Below are positions 17,768 through 26,889 of a stretch of DNA of 64,000 nucleotides, piece by piece. Within the stretch, counting starts at the first letter, position 1; each line of letters begins with the position of its first letter. Origin of the DNA: Aurantiochytrium sp. KH105 (lineage: Eukaryota > Sar > Bigyra > Thraustochytrida > Thraustochytriidae); assembly GCA_003116975.1 (NCBI GenBank), contig BGKB01000097.1, positions 186,001 through 250,000 of the forward strand. The letters are read 5' to 3'. The position numbers and the translations under genes were made by a program. The notes under the pieces were generated by a model. That model saw only the letters and a list, made by a program, of their open reading frames with translations, was not told the DNA's origin and searched no databases.

Positions 17768-18900
17768 CAGCCCTACGCCCTGGACTAGTTCGAACTCTGC
17801 TGTCGCTTCTTGGCGGCAGTGAAAGCTCTCTTGAGCTGATCGTCGTCAAGCGCGACCCCGTCGATGCCGACCAGGCCCGGGAAACGCTCGCGAATGGCCT
17901 TGACCACGTCCCGAGGCTTGATGTTCGGGTTGGCACTCGCACCTTCGTCGAGGAATCTTTGCAGTTCGTCTGGAACTTTGCTTTGCGACCGCGCTTGCCG
18001 GTCGTTCTCCTCGTCTCTTGGACCATCCCGGAAGTGATGCCTTTGGACTCCATGACGAATGCCGAGATGCGAGTCTTAATCTCGGCGACGCTCGGCAAGG
18101 AGTACCGCGCGGTGGACACGGCCTCCATGAGACGTTCGCGCATCTGGGCTGGGCCCTTCCTGGCGGAAGAGTTCACAACGCCTCCGTTGAAGAGCGCGGC
18201 GATTTGCCGCTGCACATTTGGACGTAGTTCGCACCATACTGCTGCCCATGCGAGGGGCGCCTTGCCCAGCCTTGAGAGCGCGAATGCGTTGCGTAAAGGT
18301 TTGCGAGTGCGTACTCATCCTTGTCTCCGTGGCCTAGCGTGGTAGTTTTTGTGCGCCTTCTTATGTGTCATCCCGCCCAGGGTAATCACATTCGTTTTGC
18401 GGAGCTCCTTGAGCGTTTTGGTGGAGACGCCCTTGACGAGCACAGCGCGCGCTTTGCGGCCCTGGAAAGAAGCTTTCGGGGCTACTCAAATGATCGATGT
18501 CGTCGCCCCATTTACGTTGCGCAGCTCGCGGGTCTTGTTCATGCTGCCCGTAAGCTTCTCGCCGGCTAGCCTTTGCAGGATGCTTGGGTCCCCAAGGTAC
18601 ACGGAGCTCCGCCATGCGCACGGTGGCGGGCACGATGCTTTTGACCATTATACGAAGGCGAGGGTCGTCCGCCGGAAGCTGACCTTGATCGCGATCATGC
18701 ACGCTGGGCAGTTTCTTGAGGTGGTTCCCACCAGACCCAAAGGCTGCCGTGAAATCCGCCACGGTCCTGATGAGGCGAGGATCCTCATCGTCGGCATTTT
18801 GAGAGGCGTCAGCGTCGGAACCCACATCCTTAGCCACACCAGCTTTGATTGCCTCGGTGGCTGCTCCGCGGTGACGCTTCGCCCTCGGCGGCATCTGCAA
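17768..18900 (-). pseudogene. Decayed gene of unknown family, GWARRPSHG copy 1
   Basis: Minus-strand coding traces in at least three frames. From 5' to 3' they are a charged stretch (KRHRGAATEAIKAGVAK..., DDEDPRLIRTVADFTAAFG), then QGWARRPSHGQQYGANY near 18220-18265, then QRQIAALFNGGVVNSSARKG, then PSVAEIKTRISAFV, and finally PNIKPRDVVKAIRERFPG...DDDQLKRAFTAAKKRQQ with a stop just below 17790. The same order of motifs appears in copy 2 at 19776-20171. Frame changes between motifs show that it is broken. I do not recognise the family; its place among transposons suggests a mobile-element or expanded accessory gene, which is only inference. Confidence 0.4.
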
Positions 18901-19775
18901 GATGTTCCATTTGCCTGGCTGGCCGCCACGCTTGCGCCCCGAGGGGATCGCGCCGTTAGCCCCGCTGTTTTCGGCGCCCTCTGCACGTGCCGATGATGAG
19001 ATGACGCACGGCTTTGTGCAAACCTAGCGCGGCCTACAGCCGCTCCCAGCCCTCGAAACTCCGGCTGCGAGGTCCCAGGGCCCGGGTGAGCTCCTCCAGC
19101 GCGTGGCAGCGCCGTGGCGCATTTTGAATCCAATTTGCTAGACACCCTGCCAGAGGCCCTCAACGACGACTTCGTCCCGCTCGTGCGCAACGACCACGCC
19201 AACTATCTCCGCGCCGCTTGCCATTGGTGGGTTGGAGGCGTCTGGGGTCCGCTGCGCGATGCACGCCTCGCCAAGGCGAAAGTCATCCCACAAGAATCGA
19301 TCAAGGGTGGAATTCCCCCCAAATAGGGAGGCACTCTAACATGTTAGTAGGTAGGTAGCCTATTTTTTAAAATTTAACACGGAGTTCGCGAGAAAAGGGC
19401 CATCTGACCTCTCCTTCTTGCCAAGGGTTCTGGGCATCAGCCCTGTCCGGCTTTGCTTCGATCGGCGCGCGGCCGCGGCAGCGTGCGCGCGCCCCCGGGG
19501 GAGGACGCCGGCCGGAAGGGCGCGGGCGTGCGGGCCGTCCCTGCAAAGTTGCTTCGGCCAGACCTAATCAGCAGCTTCTCATCAGCAAGCATCTTAGGGA
19601 ACAAGCAGGCAGAACCGGGACCTGCGAGGCCCTGGGCGGGCGTGCGGGCCTTGCGGAGGCGTGGAGGGCGTGACAAGGCCATGGACGTGCTGCATGGACG
19701 GGGTAGAAGAGTTGGATTGGCGCAAATGCATCGGAATGATCTTTGTTTATCGTTACGTCTGGGGTCAGCAAGTCG
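18901..19775. other. Unassigned region between the two decayed copies
   Basis: No gene is supported. A plus-strand open stretch at 19114-19326 (AHFESNLLDTLPEALNDDF...) reads somewhat like protein but has no recognisable match. The rest is GC-rich. Confidence 0.3.
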
Positions 19776-20171
19776 TCAAACCTCCGACCTCTGCTTCTTG
19801 AGGGCATGCTTCATGTTGGCGAGCCTGGTCTTGAGCTGCTTGTCGTCCGGGAACGAAGCCGGCTTGTCGCTCTGAAAAGACGTTGGATCTCCGTGTTGAT
19901 GTCGGCTTCCCAAGGTATGTCCATCCTGAAGGGATAGCGCTTCTCCAAGCTCTCGAGAATAAGTGAAGCGGACTGTTTGGCGCCTTTGTCTCGGATGCCT
20001 CGCTCGAAGATCTCGCGGATAGTTGTTCGCCACGGCTCCATGTCGATCTTCTCGCCGTAGAGCTTCCCGTGTGAGGGACGGTGCGCCCAGCCTGGCCGGT
20101 TGCGGTCTGCAATGGGGATGACAAAACCCTCGCGCGTCGTACTCAGGTTGGTCGCTGCGCATCATCCGCAC
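19776..20171 (-). pseudogene. Decayed gene of unknown family, GWAHRPSHG copy 2
   Basis: Minus-strand coding runs GFVIPIADRNRPGWAHRPSH, then GKLYGEKIDMEPWRTTIREI, FERGIRDKGAKQSASLILES, LEKRYPFRMDIPWEADINTE and IQRLF. A frame change follows, then SDKPASFPDDKQLKTRL and KHALKKQRSEV to a stop at 19776. It shares with copy 1 the GWAxRPSHGxxYG motif, a phenylalanine-glycine helix (IFERG versus LFNGG), an xPxxxxI segment and a final DDxQLK basic helix. Only the C-terminal part is present. Function unknown. Confidence 0.4.
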
Positions 20172-20400
20172 AGCAGAACCGGCGGCGGCGCCTCTTCAGC
20201 TGCCTCCATATGGCCCCGTTCCCGCGCAAGCCCGTGCGTAAACCAAGCGCACAGGCTACCCTTGACCGCGCGCCCTCTCGCAAGCTTCCCTGGGCAGCAA
20301 GGCCCGCACACCCGCGGCGGCACCGCGAGCCCGGCGCACCCCTTCGATCCCGTCTGCTCCCGCGTTAGGCGCGCCGCCCCTCCCCCTTCTGCTCCGCCCT
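20172..20400. other. Short GC-rich spacer before the duplicated segment
   Basis: No supported gene. Homology to the 8-kb copy starts at about 20472, inside the last part of the Erv fragment. Confidence 0.3.
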
Positions 20401-20841
20401 TCACGCGCCCGCCTGCGGGACGCCCGAGTCTAACTTTGCAACGAGTTGACTTTGCAGACCAAGACTGCGAATATTTTCTTCATGCACGGCTTTGCGCAGC
20501 TCGTTCCAGGCGCTTGCGTCAATCTCGTGAATGTCCAGCGCGAGCACAAGGTCGACTATTGCGTCGATGAAAGCGACAAAGTTGCGCCAAGTGTACGGAA
20601 GTTCTCGAGCCGTAAGATGCGTGTGATAGTTTGCGGAGAATTGTCCGCGGTGTACGCGATAGGCGGCGCCTTGGATTAGCCTAAAGAGACCTGTCTGCAA
20701 TTCAAGCAAGCTCGTTCCATCATTATCTCCCCCGAGCTTTTCGATGACCTGAAGGACCTGTGCTTTGCCAGCCTCGTCGAGAGCCACAAAGGCTTCTTCG
20801 AGCTCCTTGCCGGCGGGGAAAGACGAAGCTCCGCTGCCCAT
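20401..20841 (-). pseudogene. Truncated Erv-type oxidase copy (N-terminal fragment)
   Basis: From ATG 20841 the first 123 residues match the Erv gene at 6469-8385 except for two substitutions (SLPAG to SFPAG; VELV to VDLV). The MGSGASS myristoylation motif is kept. After HEEN the sequence changes to unrelated residues and stops about 23 codons later, exactly where the DNA homology ends (20472 against 8015). The CPYC redox centre and FAD-binding motifs are absent, so it cannot be an oxidase. A short membrane-targeted peptide could still be made; that is speculation. Confidence 0.75.
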
Positions 20842-21612
20842 CTTTGCACGCGATTGCAATACGTTTTGCGTCCCTCGACCCGACCCCGTAGTGCGAGGAA
20901 AGAAAACATCCTTCGAGCCGTTACGAGGGGACGGGACACTCTGAAAGTGTCCTATTCGACTCTTGAGCTCTGCTCAACAACCAGAAAGAAACAAGAAAGC
21001 AAATAAAATATCTCTTGGAAGGCAGCTATGGCAAGTTCTAAAGTTCATCGGGAGTCTGCCCATTCGTTGTTTAAAATTTGCTAGTATCTGAACTTGGCCC
21101 AGTCGATTCTTTTGACCATGCAATTTGGCTTCTCGGACACCTGAAGCGCAAGAAAGATAAATCCAATGCAGTGACCGCTAGACGGTGAACCGTTCAATAG
21201 TGGACTCTTTGCCGCGAAGCGTCCGGGAGGTGTTCGGCATCAATGTAAGTGAGGCAGGGTTCGCCATCACACCTGTTCAACCTTGGGCGACGAGAGAGTT
21301 CATTGCAGCCTTGGCGATTCCCCGCCTCGACTGAAACATCATGGTTACGACGCAGCGCGCGACAAATTCCAAATGCGATGTCGCAGAACTGGTTGGCACG
21401 AATCACGAAAAGACTCTCGCTCCGTCAAATCGTGCCCATGTAAAGAGGAACCGACTGGATGATTTGAGCGTAAGGACATGATTCTTTTTCATAATTTAGG
21501 TCTAAATGCCCAGCAGTGAAATTTTATGTACGCGCCTGCTGTACAATCTGATGGAGCCAAATTTATGTCATAGTCGGATCGGAGTTGTAGAAAGGAGCGG
21601 AGCGAAATTCTT
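20842..21612. other. Duplicated intergenic region
   Basis: Counterpart of 8386-9171. Small indels and many substitutions against copy 1. The splice-like signals after gene B are lost here: CACAG has become CACAA-like, and GTAAGT reads ATAAAT. The ORF-like stretch 21194-21406 is kept but divergent. Confidence 0.4.
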
Positions 21613-23052
21613 TTACGTGGTACTAGGTGACTTCCTATAACAAGAACCCGCGTTGTTTCGGCAACAATACCTGCAAGTAAGACCATTTGGATCATCCGCG
21701 TCGGGTTTGCTACAGCCACAGAAAACATTGCAAGGATAAGAGAAGAGTCTTGAATAATCATCGTCGCATCCCTCCGTGTAGTCGATGCCAGGATCTTTGC
21801 TGAGCCTCCAGCGGACAGGATCTTCCCATTTGTCGCGGCAGCAAAAGTCGTAGCGGTCTCCATTCCATGCACAAATAACGTTGTACGCAGAATGTCGAGT
21901 TATTCGCGGCAAACGACCAAAGCCATCAGGGCAGTCGGGATCGATAACCGCGCATGCCCCCTCATCGTTCTTGCAGCACATATCACACTTCAAGCTGGAT
22001 TTATCGCTTGCATCGGGCTGACTGCAGCCGCACGCGGAGGCGCAGCTACCTGCGTAAAACTGGGAGTAGCCAGCAGGACATTCGGCATCGTAGTCGATGA
22101 GGGGCGCAAGACTCAGTCGCCACCTCACAGGATCCGTCGGGTCGTCGCGGCAACAGAAATCGTAGCGATCGCCGTTCTTTTTGCAGATCTCGTCGTATTG
22201 GTCGTCTTCAAGAAGCAGCCGACTGAAGCCAGCGGGGCAGTCGGGATCGATGTGAGCGCACGTCCCCTCATCGTTCTTGCAGCACATATCGCATGTCAAG
22301 CTAGTCTTGTCGCTTGCATCAGGCTGACTGCAGCCGCACGTGGAAGCGCATCCATCTGTGTAGAACTGGGAGTAGCCAGCAGGACATTCGGCATCGTAGT
22401 CGATGAGGGGCGCAAGACTCAGTCGCCACCTCACAGGATCCGTCGGGTCGTCGCGGCAACAGAAATCGTAGAGATCTCCGTTCTTTTTGCAGATCTCGTC
22501 GTATTGGCCGCCTTCAATGAGCAACCGGCTGAAGCCTGCGGGGCAGTCTCCTGGGTCCGTGTCAGAGAGGCTCAGCCCGAGGCTTAAGCTTAGTATTAAA
22601 ACAAGAGCCGCAAGACCGCAGCCGACCTTGATCCAAAACCAAATCTCTGCCTCGCGATTGGTATCGTCGTCTTTTACACTTGGTGCTTGCGCTTTCGTGC
22701 ACATGGCATTTGAACCATTGTAAAGTGCTGCAACGGGAGGTCTTTTCACGCGTCTGATTTCATCCGGTGCCTCTTCCAGATCATTGTCGTCGTCAGAACT
22801 TGCAGCATAGACTTCTTGTGCAACGCTTCCAGAGCGATTGTCATCGAGGGCGGTGCTTGTGAAGGCCACCACGTCATGTAGAGGTACATCAGGGCGTCTC
22901 GTCTTCGCTGCAGCATCGATATTTCGGGCGGTGCTTGGGGCGGCCACCACATCATGCAGAGGTACATCAGGGCGTCGCGTCTTCGCTACAGCATCGATAT
23001 TTCCGGCAACTTGTCTGCCAGGAAAGCTTGACAGTGCAGAAGCACGACCCAT
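21613..23052 (-). CDS. Gene C: Cys-rich triple-repeat single-pass membrane protein
   Basis: Intact ORF of 479 residues from ATG 23052 (MGRASALSSF). The cytoplasmic N-terminus has an internal tandem duplication of AKTRRPDVPLHDVVA, then an Asp-rich patch (ASSDDDNDLEEAPDE). One membrane span follows (KVGCGLAALVLILSLSLGL). The outside part has three repeats of about 98 residues with the pattern CPAGFSR, YDEICKKNGD, YDFCCRDDPTDPVRWRLS, CPAGYSQF, CGCSQPDASDK, LxCDMCCKND. The first two repeats are close copies, while the third is more divergent (DGFGRLPRI; EDPVRWRLSKDPGIDY). The protein ends shortly after the last repeat and has no Hint domain. It is likely a disulfide-rich cell-surface protein; ligand unknown. 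It is the intact relative of gene B, followed on the same strand by the Erv fragment. Confidence 0.75.
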   Translation of the reverse strand: MGRASALSSFPGRQVAGNIDAVAKTRRPDVPLHDVVAAPSTARNIDAAAKTRRPDVPLHDVVAFTSTALDDNRSGSVAQEVYAASSDDDNDLEEAPDEIRRVKRPPVAALYNGSNAMCTKAQAPSVKDDDTNREAEIWFWIKVGCGLAALVLILSLSLGLSLSDTDPGDCPAGFSRLLIEGGQYDEICKKNGDLYDFCCRDDPTDPVRWRLSLAPLIDYDAECPAGYSQFYTDGCASTCGCSQPDASDKTSLTCDMCCKNDEGTCAHIDPDCPAGFSRLLLEDDQYDEICKKNGDRYDFCCRDDPTDPVRWRLSLAPLIDYDAECPAGYSQFYAGSCASACGCSQPDASDKSSLKCDMCCKNDEGACAVIDPDCPDGFGRLPRITRHSAYNVICAWNGDRYDFCCRDKWEDPVRWRLSKDPGIDYTEGCDDDYSRLFSYPCNVFCGCSKPDADDPNGLTCRYCCRNNAGSCYRKSPSTT

Positions 23053-24176
23053 ACTTTCTTTCTGGATTGTCTAGCAGGCGTCCCTTGCAAGCAGCAGCAG
23101 ATGCTTGAGCTGCGCGAACGATTCTTTGATCGGGATTTGGATGCCGACGACCGGAGGATTTGATCGAGCTGGCGCGAGAATGACCAAGACCCATATCACT
23201 TTATTGTCTTGGAATAGAAGGTCTACAAGTTGAAACACAGGTCTCTCTTGTGCATCACTGCTGGTTGTGGCTGTGCGCGCCGCGGCACGCGTTGGGAAGT
23301 AGTTGCACCTATTTGATTGCCCCCCCTTCATTATACTTCGACTCAAAAGGTCTGCAAGTTTACCCCCGTGAATTTTTGACCGATATTCCTGCCGCTACAG
23401 CTGGCTGTGGCAAGCACCGGGGAAGCGGCACGCACCGTGGGCGCCCTAGAAAGTAAAAAATAAAGCAAGTTTACTGGGTCGCTCGCGGCAGCGGTAGCGG
23501 CACGCGCCGTTGTCGATCTAAAACACGCAAACTTTCCTCAACTCCAGCGACATATGTACACGCTGACGCTAGCAGCAGCTGGCTGCAGCTGCGAAGTCAA
23601 TCTCGGTGTGTATACTCGATTCGAGCTCCGATACTCGCACGTGACGGCGTTATGGCTCCCACTTGACATCGTGGCACGCGCTGGGGCAAAGCTCGGAAGC
23701 ATGCGCATCCCCGTGTCTGACTTCGGAGCCTGAGGTATGACATGACCTACTCGCACTCCCTTCCATTCGCGTGCGAGCGCGAGTGCACAATCGCGTCACG
23801 AATTTTGCCACAGCCCTTGCTGCTACAGCTACTGCTACTAGCCCGCCGCTTCTCGAGCCAGCCTCACCACCGCCCCACCCCGACCGTCGTCCATCTCGGC
23901 GCTGCCTGTGCTGCGCTGCTGCTGCTGCTGCTCCGAGCTGCGCGCTTCCGACCGCCGACGCAGGCGATCAGTGACGACCAGGCGTGTCCCCGCGTCTGGT
24001 AGCCGCAGCCTCCGCACCGGACCCGGTGGCCTCGCCTCTGCTAGACGCCGGTCGCGGCGCGGGGCGGGCGACTCTCGTGGCGACTCTCTAGCGCGACGAA
24101 TGGTCCGCACGAGCCACGCGCGGCAGGCGCCGAGCGCGCGCGAGAGAGCCCGGGGGCGGCACGCGCGGCGCGCGCG
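23053..24176. other. Intergenic, divergent promoters of gene C and the JmjC gene
   Basis: About 1.1 kb with no protein-like ORF. Short GCT/CTG runs near 23915-23935. It becomes strongly GC-rich toward the JmjC start. Confidence 0.45.
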
Positions 24177-25682
24177 ATGGCGAGCTTCGCGTACGAGGGC
24201 TTCGTGGTGCCCGTGCGGGGCGCGGGCGCGGCCGTGGGGCGCGTGGACGCCTTGCAGGCGGACGCGCGCACCTTCTTCGAGGCCCATGTCGCGGCGCGGC
24301 GGCCGGCCGTGGTCCGCGGCCTGCCCGAGGACCTCGCCGCGCTGCGCGCCTGGTCCAACGAGGAGCTCAAGGCGCGCGCAGGCGACGCCCGCGTCATGGT
24401 GGAGACCCGCGGCGGGGACGCCGGCGCCTCGAGCTTTGGCCAGGGCGTCAAGACCAAGGTTTCCTTTGGGGACTTTCTCGACCGCGTCGAGGCCGGCGAC
24501 GAGTCCATGTACTTGACGACGCAGGACCTCGGCACGAATGAGCTGGGCCAGCAGGAACTCATGGCGTCGCCGCTGTGTGAGCTGCGCAAGAGCACCTTGG
24601 CTGCAGACAAGAAGTTTCCACTTCGCCCTGCGCTCGCGGGCAATCTGGTCACCTCGTCGGTGAACATGTGGATGGGCAACTCCAAAGAGGGGACGTCGAC
24701 CGGCTTGCACCACGACTACCATGACAACTTGTACATTTTGTTGCGTGGGCGCAAGACGTTTCGTCTATACAGCCCAGCCGACGCCTCGCTCATGTACACG
24801 CGAGGAGAAATTGCTCGCGTGCATCCGAACGGGCGCATCAATTACAAGGGTTTTCCAACGCGCGCAGATGGCGCCGACGATGGCGCAGAGCGCCGTCTCA
24901 AGCTTGGGCTGGCCAAGCGCGACGCCGAAGAGGCCCTCGACCAGGCCGAAGCGGCGCTCGAAAGGGGTGAAAAAGGAGCGCAGGCGCGTGTGGACGCAGC
25001 CGAAGCTGCGCTCGATGCCGCATTAGGCGCTTTCCTCTCGGCGTCTTCTTCTTCTTCTTCTTCCTCTTCGTCAAAGGATGACAGCGAGGGTCCATCTCTC
25101 TTCGCCGCGGACCCAAGTACTGCACTGGGCGCGGACGACGACGACGATGACGAAGATGATGACGACGACGACGGGGGAGACTTCGATTGGTCAAATCTTC
25201 GCGATGACTACCAAGAGAGTGACGACGAAGCTGGCGAAAGTGACGATAGTGGCGACGACGACGACGACGACGACAACAAGAGAGTCGCGACGGCAAAAGC
25301 CAGTGGTGACAAGGGTCGCGCAGCGAAACGACCAAAGAGAACAGGAGACGAGAAAACAGAGGACGAGAATGACCCAACGCAGACCCCGCTAAACTTTTCC
25401 ACTGTAAACGATCCTGACCATCCCGACAAGTCCAAGTTTCCGCTCTTTTCGCGAGCGACTCCTCTCATTGTCAACGTCTCTGCTGGCGAGATTCTCTATC
25501 TTCCCTGCGGCTGGTTTCACGAGGTTACTTCCTCGTCGCCGCCCAAGTCCGAGGTCGGCTTTCCCGGACATTTAGCCCTGAACTACTGGTTCCACCCGCC
25601 GAGCACTTCGGACTTTGAGAACCCGTACAAGAGTGAGCATTGGCTTAACGACTGGAAGGCTCGTCAGCCGTGCCCTCCCTAA
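24177..25682 (+). CDS. JmjC/cupin-8 Fe(II)/2-oxoglutarate dioxygenase with acidic insertion
   Basis: A 501-residue protein from ATG 24177. The N-terminal half matches cupin-8/JmjC proteins: RRPAVVRGLP near 41-50, then STGLHHDYHDNLYILLRG near 174-190. The latter gives the HxD iron ligands (H178, D180) and a Lys (GRKTF, K193) for 2-oxoglutarate. The fold resumes near residue 430 with PLIVNVSAGEILYLPCGWFH, whose His is the distal iron ligand, and LALNYWFHPP. Between the halves is an insertion of about 190 residues: Ala/Glu helix, a Ser run, then long Asp-rich tracts and a basic GRAAKRPKRTG that could be a nuclear signal. Such enzymes hydroxylate proteins or RNA, or demethylate. The substrate is not predictable here. 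Confidence 0.75.
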   Translation: MASFAYEGFVVPVRGAGAAVGRVDALQADARTFFEAHVAARRPAVVRGLPEDLAALRAWSNEELKARAGDARVMVETRGGDAGASSFGQGVKTKVSFGDFLDRVEAGDESMYLTTQDLGTNELGQQELMASPLCELRKSTLAADKKFPLRPALAGNLVTSSVNMWMGNSKEGTSTGLHHDYHDNLYILLRGRKTFRLYSPADASLMYTRGEIARVHPNGRINYKGFPTRADGADDGAERRLKLGLAKRDAEEALDQAEAALERGEKGAQARVDAAEAALDAALGAFLSASSSSSSSSSSKDDSEGPSLFAADPSTALGADDDDDDEDDDDDDGGDFDWSNLRDDYQESDDEAGESDDSGDDDDDDDNKRVATAKASGDKGRAAKRPKRTGDEKTEDENDPTQTPLNFSTVNDPDHPDKSKFPLFSRATPLIVNVSAGEILYLPCGWFHEVTSSSPPKSEVGFPGHLALNYWFHPPSTSDFENPYKSEHWLNDWKARQPCPP

Positions 25683-26889
25683 AAATGACATGCCTTAATT
25701 TCCCACCTGCCTTGCTTTGCTGCTGCTTGCTGCTGCTGTTTGCGATGCGTCCACCCTCGGCTGGCTTTCGCTCGCAGATTGATTTTCATCAAGTCAATCC
25801 TTGTCGTCGCACTGGTCGCTGCTGGCCGCACCGCTGTTACTGCAGCTTCCAACACCAGTCCACGCCGTATAGTATACTCCACCACCCTCGCCAGCCAACC
25901 AAGATCAGCCAGCAAGCTAGCCAGCTAAACTGCTCCGCAGGTGCAGCTAGCCAGCCCGCCAGCCCAGGCAGCCAGGCGCGAAATTCCTCGACCCAAGACT
26001 GTCGCGCAGCGCTCCTTCCTCTCTCCGCCTTGCCTTTTGTCCTGCACGCCCAGCCAGCCCTCGCATCCACCCATTGCTCCACTTCGCTCTCGCGTTCGTC
26101 GCCGTCGCTGTCGCGCTCGCCCTCCCCGCTCCCGGCCCTACCGCCGCTCCTCGCTCTTTCTTTCCCCGGCTGGCTGCCGCGCGTCCGTCGGCTTTGCGCT
26201 CCCTCTTAATCCCCCTCTATCTCCTGAGGAAGCCCCGCCTGCCTCCGCCTGCTAATCCTCGCGCGTCGTCTCGCCTCGCCGCCGCCGGAGCCTCCGCCGT
26301 CCGGGCTCTCGCTCGAGCCGGGGCCCGGCTCCGCGATGCCGGGCCGCAGCGGGGTCGCGGCGAGCTGGGTGGGTCGGCCGGCCGGCCCTCGCTCCTGCCG
26401 ATGCCGAGGGCTGCATGCATGAATGAGCGACCGGCCCGGCGTGCCGCTCTCGCGCTCTCTCTGCTCGCGAGCGGCTCGTGCCGCCGCGCTTGCATGAGCA
26501 GAGCAGCTCGCCCCCGGTCCCCGGCCCCTGCGGCGCGCCTGCCTGCCTGCCTGCCTGCCACGCTGCCGCTGCCGCTGTCCGCACCGTCGAGCCGGCCGGG
26601 CGTGCTGGCAGCGGCTGGCTCGCGTTCGGGCTGCGCGCGGAGGCGTTTCTGGTGCTGGTCTCGAGCGTGGCCGCGGCGTGCCACTATCTTGGCGCCTCAC
26701 TTGCCATGGTTGCTGACTACTGCAACTAGCGAGCAGGAGCCAAGGCGCGGCAGAGCCGGAAAGAGACCCGGCTGCGAGCCCGGCCGGCAGCAACGCGAGC
26801 GCGAGCGGAGCAGAGCAGGGCAGGGCAGACCCGCAACGAGGACGAGCGCAGGAGAGCTGCCGAGCACGGCGAGCAGCACGAGGAGCGCG
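25683..26889. other. GC-rich 5' region of the PT-stalk gene
   Basis: About 1.2 kb. An ORF stays open upstream of the chosen ATG, but its product is Ala/Arg/Pro/Ser low-complexity and open in several frames on both strands, as expected of GC-rich DNA. GCCAGC-rich repeats occur near 25910-25975. No separate gene supported. Confidence 0.45.

Larger units (their letters stand above)
20472..23055. repeat. Segmental duplication, copy 2
   Basis: Direct repeat of 8015 to about 10590, displaced by about 12.45 kb. It holds the 5' Erv fragment, the intergenic DNA and gene C. Confidence 0.8.

Noticed and set aside
19114..19326. 70-residue plus-strand ORF (AHFESNLLDTLPEALNDDF...)
   Set aside because: Composition is plausible, but there is no match, no clear promoter and no duplicate. 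It is left in the unassigned region.
26074..26889. Upstream extension of the PT-stalk protein ORF (272 residues)
   Set aside because: Low-complexity sequence, and it would bury the signal peptide that starts at the ATG at 26890.
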